Part shown: positions 25,698 to 33,828 of the stretch, in pieces
Numbering within the stretch: the stretch's first letter is position 1
Layout: every line of letters begins with the position of its first letter
DNA from: an uncultured Bacilli bacterium
GTDB lineage: Bacteria > Bacillota_I > Bacilli_A > RF39 > UBA660
Assembly (NCBI GenBank): GCA_944332705.1
Contig: CALVKM010000001.1
Location: 1-64,000, forward strand
Direction: 5' to 3'
Length of the DNA stretch: 64,000 nt
Notes under the pieces: generated by a model
Told to the model about the DNA's origin: nothing
What the model saw: only the letters and a program-made list of their open reading frames with translations
The model's database searches: none
Position numbers and translations under genes: made by a program

Positions 25698-27060
25698 TAT
25701 TCAAGCAAAGACCTTAATTTATTTGCTTGTTTTTAATATTGTAATTATTTTACTTTTATGGATATGCCAAGCTTGGATATTTGATTTTTATTATGAAAGA
25801 GAACAAATATCTAATATGGATAGTATTGTTTCATCAATTCAAAATGCTGATACAAACAGCCTTGATAGTATGCTTCAAGATATTTCTTATCAAAACGAAG
25901 TATGTATTGTAGTAACTGATGATTTTGGTAATTTTACAGGATATAATTTAAATATGGAAGGCTGTGCCTTAAAGAATGAAAATACTAAAGTTCAAGAAAT
26001 AATGCTTAATTTTGTTAACAGTGATGAAACCTTTAAGGCTTATCAATTTGTTAATGATGATAGACATGTTGCAGCCCTTTTATATGGTTTAAAAAATAAT
26101 AGTAACTATACATTTATCTATTCTAACCTAGAAGATATAACTGAAGTTACCTTAATTATTAAACAACAATTAATGTATGTATGTTTCTTAGGTATATTCA
26201 TTGCAGTCATAATATCTATTTTCTTATCAACTAAATTAACAGATCCTATAACAGAAATAACCAAAAAAGCTAAAAAACTAGGTAATGGCGACTCAAAAGT
26301 GGAATTTAAGGAATCTGGTATTAAAGAAATAGATGAACTAGCAGAAACTTTATCACAAGCCCAAAAAGAGATGGCTAAGACTGATGAATTGCGGCGTGAT
26401 TTAATGGCTAATGTATCACATGACTTAAAAACACCTTTAACAATGATTAAAGCCTATGCCGAAATGATTAGAGATATTTCTTATAAAGATCATGATAAAA
26501 TGAATGAACATTTAGGTATTATAGTTGATGAAACAGACAGACTTACAGTGTTAGTTAATGATATTCTAGATTTATCTAAAATGCAATCTAATGCCGATAC
26601 TTTAAAATTAGAAAAATTTAATTTAGCAGAAGAAATAAAATCTATTGTCAAAAGATATCAAATTATTAAAGAAACTGAAAAATATACTATTAATGTTGAA
26701 ATGCCAGATGAAATATGGATTAAAGCCGACAAAAAGAAGCTTAATCAAGTAATATATAATTTAGTTAATAATGCTATTAATTATACTGGTGATGATAAAA
26801 CTGTTACAATTAGAGTAACTAAACATAAAAAGTATTACTTAGTAGAAATAATAGATACAGGTAAAGGTATAAAACCAGAAGAAATACCTTATATTTGGGA
26901 TAAATATTATAAAAATGATAAGAAACATCAAAGAAATGTTGTGTCAACTGGTCTAGGCCTTTCTATAGTAAAACAAATACTTGAATTACACAATTATGAA
27001 TATGGTGTCAAATCAGTGTTAAAAAAAGGTTCAACTTTCTACTTTAAGATTAAATTATAA
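25675..27060 (+). CDS. Sensor histidine kinase
   Basis: About 461 residues from ATG 25675, which overlaps the regulator gene. Two membrane helices (about 10-36 and 163-186) flank a roughly 125-residue extracellular sensor region. HAMP follows, then the phospho-acceptor helix LMANVSHDLKTPLTMIKAYAE (about 240-260) and the HATPase with NLVNNAINYT, DTGKGI, a G2 region GLGLSIVKQI and GSTFYFKI. It detects an envelope signal and phosphorylates the adjacent regulator. The signal cannot be told from sequence; cell-wall stress is a common one for this layout. Confidence 0.95.
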   Translation: MKTKRKTSIQAKTLIYLLVFNIVIILLLWICQAWIFDFYYEREQISNMDSIVSSIQNADTNSLDSMLQDISYQNEVCIVVTDDFGNFTGYNLNMEGCALKNENTKVQEIMLNFVNSDETFKAYQFVNDDRHVAALLYGLKNNSNYTFIYSNLEDITEVTLIIKQQLMYVCFLGIFIAVIISIFLSTKLTDPITEITKKAKKLGNGDSKVEFKESGIKEIDELAETLSQAQKEMAKTDELRRDLMANVSHDLKTPLTMIKAYAEMIRDISYKDHDKMNEHLGIIVDETDRLTVLVNDILDLSKMQSNADTLKLEKFNLAEEIKSIVKRYQIIKETEKYTINVEMPDEIWIKADKKKLNQVIYNLVNNAINYTGDDKTVTIRVTKHKKYYLVEIIDTGKGIKPEEIPYIWDKYYKNDKKHQRNVVSTGLGLSIVKQILELHNYEYGVKSVLKKGSTFYFKIKL

Positions 27061-27294
27061 TTATTTCATACTTCCAACACAAAAACTTCATAAATCTTTA
27101 GTATGATTAAAATGTAATAAAGGAGGAATGCGAATAAGTTAAAGAAAAAATATGTAATATTATATTACAAACTATACACAATTAACATATAAACTCAAAA
27201 CTCACACTTTTAAGGAAGATGATTAATTCTTCCTTTTTTATTTTATTTTTTTTAAAAATGTGATATCATATTTATAGTATAAGGTGGTGTTCAA
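27061..27294 (+). other. Intergenic region with mini-ORF
   Basis: Between the kinase and the next gene there is AAAGGAGGA directly followed by a four-codon frame (ATG CGA ATA AGT TAA near 27128) and, 80 bp on, the terminator at 27212-27239. It could be a short attenuated leader or small RNA; nothing more is supported. Confidence 0.3.
27212..27239 (+). terminator. Terminator after the two-component system
   Basis: AAGGAAGA-TGATTAAT-TCTTCCTT with T run. Confidence 0.75.
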
Positions 27295-27591
27295 ATGAAA
27301 AAAACATTATGGTTACTTATAGGTGTTTTAGTTGTGGCTCTAACAATAGACTTTTTATTATTTATTCGTCTTAAAAAATTCGATGTAGTAATAGAAAATG
27401 ATATTGAAATTAGTTTAAATGCTAAAAGATGTAATTTAGATTATATTAAAACTTTTAGTAATGGAGAAATAATTTCTGATAAAAATTTAATTGATACAAC
27501 TACTCCTGGGGTAAAAACAGTTAGCGTTACTTTTGAAGATTATTTTGGAGAAGAATTAACCTTTAATTACGATGTTTTAGTAGTTGAATAA
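27295..27591 (+). CDS. Membrane-anchored Ig-like domain protein
   Basis: A 98-residue protein: one N-terminal membrane helix (residues 4-25), then a compact bacterial-Ig-like beta domain with the typical closing pattern TTTPGVKTVSVTFEDYFGEELTFNYDVLVVE. Such domains normally precede an extracellular enzyme. The next frame is a D,D-carboxypeptidase without signal peptide that overlaps by 8 bp in another frame, so the two may once have been (or may still be, by frameshift) one secreted protein. Confidence 0.65.
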   Translation: MKKTLWLLIGVLVVALTIDFLLFIRLKKFDVVIENDIEISLNAKRCNLDYIKTFSNGEIISDKNLIDTTTPGVKTVSVTFEDYFGEELTFNYDVLVVE

Positions 27592-28138
27592 CATATATTT
27601 TAATATGAAAGAATTTAATAAAGAAATAATTAATGGTGTAACTTTTATTGATGGCTATTTAATTGTCAACAAAAAATATTCTTTACCAAAAAATTATGGT
27701 AATGGTTTAACTAAAGAATTAAAAATAGCTTTTTTTAATATGCAAAATGCTGCTTTAAAAGATAATATTTCTCTTAAAATAATAAGTGGTTTTAGATCAT
27801 ATGAACGCCAAAAAGAGGTATATGAAGGTTATTTAAAAATTGATAGTAAAAAGAGTGTTGAAACTTACTCTGCTAGACCGGGACATTCTGAACACCAATC
27901 TGGTTTGGCGATAGATATAAATAAAGATGATGATTCATTTATAGATACTAAAGAAGCCAGGTGGCTTGATAATAATGCTTATAAATACGGTTTTATTTTA
28001 AGATATCCTGAAGGTAAAAGCAAGATAACAGGATATAAATATGAGCCTTGGCATTATCGTTATGTTGGTGAGTATTTAGCTAAAAAATTATATAATAATG
28101 GAGATTGGATAACAATAGAAGAATATTTTAAAATTTAG
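27584..28138 (+). CDS. D-alanyl-D-alanine carboxypeptidase, VanY/LdcB type
   Basis: A 184-residue peptidase M15B trimming the terminal D-Ala of peptidoglycan stem peptides. The zinc site is clear: SGFRSYERQ, then SARPGHSEHQSGLAIDI (SxHxxGxAxD with His and Asp ligands) and EPWHYRYVG with catalytic Glu and third His. Start is TTG 27584 or the ATG 27605. It has no signal peptide although its substrate is outside; the membrane-anchored frame just upstream probably supplies the export signal (see findings). Confidence 0.88.
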   Translation: MNNIYFNMKEFNKEIINGVTFIDGYLIVNKKYSLPKNYGNGLTKELKIAFFNMQNAALKDNISLKIISGFRSYERQKEVYEGYLKIDSKKSVETYSARPGHSEHQSGLAIDINKDDDSFIDTKEARWLDNNAYKYGFILRYPEGKSKITGYKYEPWHYRYVGEYLAKKLYNNGDWITIEEYFKI

Positions 28139-28147
28139 GGTGATAGT

Positions 28148-30391
28148 GTGAAAGTAGCAGATATTCCAAAAATAGTCTTACATTTACATTTAGATGGCTC
28201 AATAGATATAGATGATGCCTATGATTGGGCTAAAGAAGATGGACTTAGGTTTAGCAAGAACGAAATAATTAATGAATTACAAGTAGATGATAATTGTCAT
28301 GATTTAAATGAATACTTAACTAAATTTGATTTGCCATGTAAGTTACTTCAAACTTGTAATAGATTAGAGAAAACAACCTATAAATTATTTTTAAAACTTG
28401 CTAAATTAAATGTTATCTATGCGGAAGTTAGACTGGCTCCGATGAAACATATAAATGGTTATTTAAATTTAGATGATGTTGTTATTTCTGTTATCAATGG
28501 CATGCATAAAGCGATGAATGAAACAGGTATTATCGGTGGAATTATCCTCTCTTTAATGCGGGGAGATGCAATAGAATTTAATACTTTAGTAATAAATCTT
28601 GCTAAAAAATATTTAGGTAAAGGTGTTGTAGGTATAGATCTTGCTGGAGCAGAAGGAATGTACCCTACCAAAGATTATGTAGATTTATTTAAATATGCTC
28701 ACAGTTTAGGTATTCCTTATACTATTCATGCTGGAGAAGCTCTTGGTGGTGATTCTATTACTGCGGCATTAAGTACTAATACTTTAAGAATAGGTCATGG
28801 TATTAAAGCTATTGATGATAAAGAAATACTACAAAAAATAATTGATGATAAAATCTTATTGGAGGTATGTGTTACTAGTAATTATCAAACAAAAGCAGTA
28901 GATAATCATCCAATCGAAGATTTATATAATTTAGGAGTAAATATTTCTATTAATACCGACAATGATACGGTATCAAATATTGATATAAATAAAGAATATA
29001 CTAAAATATTAAATGAAACTAATTTAACGATTGATGATTTAATAAAATGTAATATCAATTCAATTGATTACATATTTGCTAACATAAATGTTAAGAATAA
29101 ATTAAGAGAAAAATATAATGAACTAGGAGTTAAGAAAGTGAATAATGATATAATAAAAAAGGCCGAATTTTGCCTAAATTGTGTAAATAAACCTTGTAGT
29201 ACTGGTTGTCCTTTAAATAATGATATTCCAGAGTTTATTAATTTAATTAAAAACGAAAAATATCAAGAAGCTTATGAGGTATTATCTCATACTACAGTGC
29301 TTGCTCCAATTTGTGGGAGAATTTGTCCTCATGAAAGACAATGCCAAGGTAAATGCGTTCGAAAATTTAAAAGCGAAAGTGTTGCCATTGGAGATCTTGA
29401 AGCTTTTGTTGGTGATTTATCTATCAAGAATAATTGGCAAGAATTACCCAAAATAAGTAAAAATAAAAAAGTTGCTATAATTGGTTCAGGCCCTTCTGGT
29501 CTTACTTGTGCTGCTTTTTTAAGAAAGGCCGGTTATGATGTAACAATTTATGAAAAACACAATTATCTTGGTGGTCTACTTTATCATGGTATTCCTGATT
29601 TTCGTTTGGATAGAGAAATACTACATAACAATATTAAACAAATAATTGACTTAGGTATAAAAGTAAATTTAAATAAAAGTTTAGGTAACGATTTTACTTT
29701 AGATGATTTAAAAACAAAGTATGATGCGATTTTTCTAGCAATTGGTGCTAATGTTTCTAAAAAAATGCAAATACCCGGAGAAGACTTGGAAGGTGTATAT
29801 GGCGCTAATGAACTATTGGAATATGGCGGACATCCGGATTATAAAGATAAAACTGTTATAATATCTGGCTGTGGGAATTCGGCGATGGATATATCAAGAA
29901 CTATTAAAAGAATGGGAGCTAAAGATGTTTATGTAGTATATCGCAAAAAAGAAGAAAATGCTCCAGCAGAAATAAAAGAAATAAATAGTGCTTTAAAAGA
30001 TGGTGTTAAGTTTTTATTTCAAACTAATATTATAGCTATTAAAGGAGATAAAAGTGTAGAGGGTGTTGAACTTATTAAAACAGAGTTAGAACAAGTTAAT
30101 GATAATATAAGTGTTAAAAATATTGAAGACTCTAATTATGAAAAGCCGTGCGATTATGTAGTTATGGCTATTGGAGCTAATCCTGATAATATTGTTAAAT
30201 TCATAGGATTAGAATTAGAAAATGGTAAAATAAAAATAGATGAATTAGGGGCTACATCAGATCCTCAAGTTTTTTCCGGCGGAGATGTTGCGGGCACCAA
30301 AAGTACTGTTGCTTTTGCAGCCAGAGCTGGTAGAAATGCCGCTCTAGGCATTATAAAATATTTAGAGGCATGTGAGGATAAAGAAAAATGA
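28148..30391 (+). CDS. Adenosine deaminase fused to a GltD-like FAD oxidoreductase
   Basis: A 747-residue single frame. Residues 1-325 are an adenosine deaminase: zinc motif HLHLDGS (12-18), HAGEALGG (194-201), GHGI (216) and a SINTDND Asp pair. Residues 335-747 resemble the small subunit of glutamate synthase and related NAD(P)H oxidoreductases: Fe-S cysteines CLNCVNKPCSTGCP (342-355) and CGRICPHERQCQGKC (389-403), FAD site IIGSGPSGLTCA (about 444), NADP-type ISGCGNSAMD and a C-terminal GGDVAG. An internal GTG at 29138 with AGGAG upstream may mark the old start of the second gene. Deamination releases ammonia, which suggests a coupled nitrogen reaction, but that is inference. Overlaps the next gene by 4 bp. 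Confidence 0.88.
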   Translation: MKVADIPKIVLHLHLDGSIDIDDAYDWAKEDGLRFSKNEIINELQVDDNCHDLNEYLTKFDLPCKLLQTCNRLEKTTYKLFLKLAKLNVIYAEVRLAPMKHINGYLNLDDVVISVINGMHKAMNETGIIGGIILSLMRGDAIEFNTLVINLAKKYLGKGVVGIDLAGAEGMYPTKDYVDLFKYAHSLGIPYTIHAGEALGGDSITAALSTNTLRIGHGIKAIDDKEILQKIIDDKILLEVCVTSNYQTKAVDNHPIEDLYNLGVNISINTDNDTVSNIDINKEYTKILNETNLTIDDLIKCNINSIDYIFANINVKNKLREKYNELGVKKVNNDIIKKAEFCLNCVNKPCSTGCPLNNDIPEFINLIKNEKYQEAYEVLSHTTVLAPICGRICPHERQCQGKCVRKFKSESVAIGDLEAFVGDLSIKNNWQELPKISKNKKVAIIGSGPSGLTCAAFLRKAGYDVTIYEKHNYLGGLLYHGIPDFRLDREILHNNIKQIIDLGIKVNLNKSLGNDFTLDDLKTKYDAIFLAIGANVSKKMQIPGEDLEGVYGANELLEYGGHPDYKDKTVIISGCGNSAMDISRTIKRMGAKDVYVVYRKKEENAPAEIKEINSALKDGVKFLFQTNIIAIKGDKSVEGVELIKTELEQVNDNISVKNIEDSNYEKPCDYVVMAIGANPDNIVKFIGLELENGKIKIDELGATSDPQVFSGGDVAGTKSTVAFAARAGRNAALGIIKYLEACEDKEK

Positions 30392-30912
30392 CTTTTATAA
30401 GTAATGAAGCAAACAATAAAAAATATTATGAAGAAATAATGTATGTTTCTAACAACTATTATATATTTAAAAAAAATCCTAAAACTAAAGTTCATTCTTT
30501 AATTAAAGTATTTATACTTTATATTATAATATTATTAATATTTACTATTTTACTTTTATTGGTACCATCTATTTCTGGTTTAGCAATTATTACTATTATA
30601 TTTTGTTTATTATACATCTATTTATTAGTTGAAGCTAAATATAAATTAAGAGAATATTTCAAACATGGTAATTCTAAAATGACCATTGATGAGGAAGGTA
30701 TAGAATGTACAATTGAAAAAGTAATGTCTAATAAACTTTATTGGGATGCTATAGAATATATAATTATTAATAAATATTCCATTAGTATACTTCCTAAAAA
30801 TTTTGCAAGTATTGCTTTATTTGTAGAAATAAATTCAAAAGATGAATTAATAACAGCCTTAAAGAAATATAAAAAAGAAGAATTATTAATAGATAATAGT
30901 AATAAGTATTAA
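30388..30912 (+). CDS. YcxB-like membrane protein, paralogue 1
   Basis: A 174-residue protein with two adjacent membrane helices (about 42-64 and 68-85), then a soluble C-terminal domain of the YcxB type: GIECTIEKVMSNKLYWDAIEYIIINKYSISILPK, ending with a helix. It closely resembles the protein at 33113-33634 in order and wording (KLYWD.IE.IIINKYSI, ALKKYKK..LLIDN). Function unknown. It is translationally coupled (ATGA) to the deaminase fusion. Confidence 0.75.
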   Translation: MTFISNEANNKKYYEEIMYVSNNYYIFKKNPKTKVHSLIKVFILYIIILLIFTILLLLVPSISGLAIITIIFCLLYIYLLVEAKYKLREYFKHGNSKMTIDEEGIECTIEKVMSNKLYWDAIEYIIINKYSISILPKNFASIALFVEINSKDELITALKKYKKEELLIDNSNKY

Positions 30913-30913
30913 G

Positions 30914-30943
30914 AATTTACAAGCAAAACTTGTAAATTTTTTA
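30914..30943 (+). terminator. Terminator after the fusion-ycxB operon
   Basis: AATTTACAAG-CAAAA-CTTGTAAATT with following T run. Confidence 0.8.
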
Positions 30944-30953
30944 TATAGTAATA

Positions 30954-31022
30954 TGTCGAATTTTGGAAACTTTTGTTGAACTATGTCGAATCGCTTGCAA
31001 ATAAAAAAATAATCATTATAAT
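30954..31022 (+). promoter_or_regulatory. Phased TGTCGAA array and promoter (array A)
   Basis: Four heptamers begin at exactly 10-bp steps: TGTCGAA (30954), TGGAAAC (30964, degenerate), TGTTGAA (30974) and TGTCGAA (30984). After TCGC comes the -35 TTGCAA (30995-31000), a 16-bp spacer and -10 TATAAT (31017-31022). TGTCGAA is the Spo0A box word. The same layout recurs on the minus strand at 51836-51904. It drives the RNA element that starts near 31029. Confidence 0.75.
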
Positions 31023-31131
31023 AGATAACCGTTACCTGTATTGGTGCAGCGCCGACGGTCTTTTTAGCTAAAGACTCCAGGGGGTCATGGATATGATTCT
31101 TAAGAGGGGTCCAAGGTTGAGGAGGCAGTTT

Positions 31132-31293
31132 ATGATTAGAATATTAAAATCCTATATCATGATAATTATTAATATTAAAATAAAATTTAGTATTAATAAA
31201 AAAGACGCCACTAGAAAGTGGCGTCTAACCCATTTTAGGCGTTACCCAATACAGGTAACACTTACATATATAATATACCAAATTTCAAAATAA
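31132..31293 (+). CDS. Candidate type I toxin peptide
   Basis: 53 codons from ATG 31132, with GAGGAGG six bases upstream; an in-frame ATG at 31087 with AGGGGGTC upstream would add 15 basic residues. The N-terminal part is hydrophobic and basic (MIRILKSYIMIIINIKIKF), long enough for one membrane helix. The C-terminal half is read from the region that also forms the antisense-RNA terminator and the 3' inverted repeat, so it may be incidental. It does not match a toxin family I can name, and could be degenerate. Confidence 0.4.
   Translation: MIRILKSYIMIIINIKIKFSINKKDATRKWRLTHFRRYPIQVTLTYIIYQISK
31198..31262 (-). ncRNA. Candidate antitoxin RNA
   Basis: On the minus strand a TTGTAA (31300-31295), 17-bp spacer, TATATT (31277-31272) promoter is followed by an RNA of about 65 nt. 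It starts GTGTTACCTGTATTGGGTAAC, where GTTACC/GGTAAC form a small hairpin. It ends at a 9-bp stem AGACGCCAC/GTGGCGTCT (31226-31203) followed by six T. Length and layout match RNA II of the pAD1 par locus. No transcript evidence is available here. Confidence 0.6.
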
Positions 31294-31313
31294 ATTACAA
31301 CTAATTTTAATAA

Positions 31314-33002
31314 TTAATTATTAAAATAATCGTTCATGTATTCTTCTAATTCTGCTTCATATTCACTTATATCAACCGGTTCATAAACGCATCCTGCAAA
31401 CCAAACTTCACCAGTTTCTTTATCTCTGATTAAATATATAAATGGCCTATCAAATGTTAAATCGATAGTTTTTATAGGAACTTCAAAGTAATAGTCAAAG
31501 AATGGACCAGTAGCATCTCCAGCCCCACCAACTATTGTAGCAGCTGCAGCTTTTATGCCATCATTAGAAAATTCAATGTTAGCACTATGTTTTGCATCAG
31601 TGATATAAGCATTATCATTTGTAATATTAGATAAATCAGCAGATTCTTCAAATACGCTTGTAATACCTAATTTTTGTAAATCACTTATTAAATCAAGTTC
31701 ATAATCCATTTTAAACATTGGAATGTAACCAGTTAGTTCTGTAATGTATCCTTCTTTAAAACTATCAAGTTCAATAGGTTTTAAATTATTAATTAATGTA
31801 TTAATATCATTAGCATTCATACCTTCAATAAAATTATCTAAACTGGTATTTGTTGGCATTATTCCTACATATTGTAGTGTAGTTCCATTATATTCTTTTA
31901 AATCTTTGGCAAATAGCTTAGTGTTTTCATCAACATAGAATAGAAAATCAGTTGAAGAACTAATATGACCATAATTGCTTCCTAGTTCTTTAATATAATA
32001 GTTATCAAACCAAGAATCAAAGTCTGATATTTCTCTGCCGTATCTATCTTTTACTGTGCCTGGATTTTCTTCTTGGTATTGTTCAAAGGCTTCTCTTACA
32101 GTTTGTCTAATGGAATCCTCTCCCAAAGCATTTATAATGTCAACATTATTAGCAACTGCTCCAATTTCTACTGATTTTGCTTCATAATCAACACCTTCAA
32201 ATTCAAGGGGATTATAATCAGTTATATTTAATCCATATAGATAGAAACTGTACATGTAGTCATAGTTTTCGTTATTAGCTTTTTCATGAGGAAATTCAAC
32301 CGAATAAAGTTCATGTTCGCTTTGGATTTTATTAATCCATTCCATATCAATAGCTAGGGCATTTACTAATATAAAATCTAAATAAGAAATATCGTCAGTT
32401 ATATTAGTAATTAAATTAAATGTTTTATCACTAATCCAAGAATTTAATGTATCGGCATTTCTAAATGAATCAATTATTACATCAGCATTATATTTACTAG
32501 CAACAGTGTTTATGTAAGAACTTTTAATAGAATCTTGATAAGTATTTTTAATAAACAAGCCATTAGCAAATGACATGTTATCACTATTATTATATTTTCT
32601 AGCAGTATATTCTCCAATAATATTATCAATTTGTTCTTTAGTAGCCCCATTTGCTCCTTCACTTAACATAGCTAAGGCATATTTAATTGATAGAGGGCTA
32701 TATACTTTATTTTTACCATTGTTTTCTAATTGCATAAAGTATAAATCAAAAGGCTCTAATCCATTACTTGTTAATTTATATGGTGAATTAGCATTAATAA
32801 CTTCTGTTTCGTTATTAACCTCATTATTGTTATTATTTTCTTCATTATCACTTTTTCTAATTAAGAAAAAGTATATACAAACTGCTGCAATAATAACTAA
32901 TAATACTATTATACATACAATAATTATAGTCTTTTTTTTATTTCCTCCCTTCTTATTTTGTTCGTTTGTTACTTCATTTGTAACATTAATTTCTTCTTCC
33001 AT
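31314..33002 (-). CDS. Membrane-anchored serpin
   Basis: About 562 residues from ATG 33002 (MEEEINV), chosen for its AAAGGAG site. A short acidic cytoplasmic part and one membrane helix (about residues 24-46) precede a full serpin. Landmarks: VYSPLSIKYALAMLSEGANGATKEQI, FANGLFI, NALAIDMEW, the hinge GIKAAAATIVGG, and DRPFIYLIRD..TGEVWFAGCVYEP. The small-residue hinge is typical of inhibitory serpins, so it probably traps proteases outside the cell; the scissile residues cannot be assigned safely. Serpins are about 370-400 residues; here there is extra sequence in the middle (roughly 220-340). Confidence 0.92.
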   Translation of the reverse strand: MEEEINVTNEVTNEQNKKGGNKKKTIIIVCIIVLLVIIAAVCIYFFLIRKSDNEENNNNNEVNNETEVINANSPYKLTSNGLEPFDLYFMQLENNGKNKVYSPLSIKYALAMLSEGANGATKEQIDNIIGEYTARKYNNSDNMSFANGLFIKNTYQDSIKSSYINTVASKYNADVIIDSFRNADTLNSWISDKTFNLITNITDDISYLDFILVNALAIDMEWINKIQSEHELYSVEFPHEKANNENYDYMYSFYLYGLNITDYNPLEFEGVDYEAKSVEIGAVANNVDIINALGEDSIRQTVREAFEQYQEENPGTVKDRYGREISDFDSWFDNYYIKELGSNYGHISSSTDFLFYVDENTKLFAKDLKEYNGTTLQYVGIMPTNTSLDNFIEGMNANDINTLINNLKPIELDSFKEGYITELTGYIPMFKMDYELDLISDLQKLGITSVFEESADLSNITNDNAYITDAKHSANIEFSNDGIKAAAATIVGGAGDATGPFFDYYFEVPIKTIDLTFDRPFIYLIRDKETGEVWFAGCVYEPVDISEYEAELEEYMNDYFNN

Positions 33003-33112
33003 TATATACTCCTTTCTATTGTAATCATAACATTTTTTTAGCAAAAAATAAATACAATTATTATTTATAATTGTAAAAATTATGATAAAATGTAATTAAG
33101 GATGTGTTATGT

Positions 33113-33634
33113 ATGATTATTAAAAGTAGGGAAAAAGAAAATAAAAAATTTTTTGATGAATTTTATTATATTGCTCTTAATTGTGGAAGTTTTAGAAAAC
33201 GTCCCACCAAAAAAGCAAGATCTGCAACTAAATATTTAGTATTTTTAGCTATATTATTTTTTGTAAGTTCTATAGCATTAATGTTTGTTCCAGAACTTGA
33301 ATTAATATCCTTTATGTTGTTTATTATCTTCTTCTATTTAGTAATAATATTAATAATTATAAAAAGACATACTAAAATAACTTTTAATGAAAATGTATAT
33401 ATTAAAATAGATGATGATGGTATTGAAGATATTTATGAAAATAAAATATCTACTAAACTATATTGGGATTATATAGAACATATAATTATAAATAAATATT
33501 CTATTTGTGTAGTACCTAAAAGTTCTTATTCTATTTTAATAGGTACTGATATAAGTAATAAAGATGATATGATTAAAGCTTTAAAGAAATATAAGAAAAT
33601 AGATTTGCTTATAGATAATACAGAAATATATTAA
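33113..33634 (+). CDS. YcxB-like membrane protein, paralogue 2
   Basis: 173 residues from ATG 33113, preceded by AAGGATG. Two membrane helices (about 40-62 and 66-85) and a C-terminal YcxB-type domain, GIEDIYENKISTKLYWDYIEHIIINKYSICVVPK. Paralogue of the protein at 30388-30912; the pair brackets the RNA element and the serpin, which suggests a local duplication. Function unknown. Confidence 0.75.
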   Translation: MIIKSREKENKKFFDEFYYIALNCGSFRKRPTKKARSATKYLVFLAILFFVSSIALMFVPELELISFMLFIIFFYLVIILIIIKRHTKITFNENVYIKIDDDGIEDIYENKISTKLYWDYIEHIIINKYSICVVPKSSYSILIGTDISNKDDMIKALKKYKKIDLLIDNTEIY

Positions 33635-33828
33635 AAACTTGCTTCACTATAAAGTGTGCGGGTTATTTTATTATGTGCGATAACCAAGGTTATTTGAAAC
33701 TCCTAATAATAAAAATTGATAAATAACTAATTACTAAAGAAATAATACCTAAAATAAATATTTTAATTGTGATTTGCCAAAATTGATAAAATACATGATA
33801 TAATAATGGATGAAAGGTATGTGATTAT

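Larger units (their letters stand above)
31029..31293 (+). other. Putative type I toxin-antitoxin (par-like) RNA element
   Basis: A plus-strand RNA starting at about 31029 begins with GTTACCTGTATTGG (31031-31044). Its 3' region contains the exact complement (31246-31259), so 5' and 3' ends can pair. A minus-strand promoter downstream gives a short convergent RNA that begins with the same 14 nt and ends in a perfect terminator inside the element. Convergent RNAs sharing 5' direct repeats and a terminator are the hallmark of the Fst/par type I systems. A GGGGG-ATGG and a GAGGAGG site start a short hydrophobic peptide. Antitoxin role is inference. Confidence 0.6.

Noticed and set aside
29274-29456. 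60-aa frame within the deaminase fusion
   Set aside because: Out-of-phase shadow; no initiation signal and overlaps the Fe-S cysteine region.
32575-33024. 149-aa hydrophobic plus-strand frame
   Set aside because: Mirror of the serpin N-terminal region; the hydrophobicity is a product of the A/T-rich complement.
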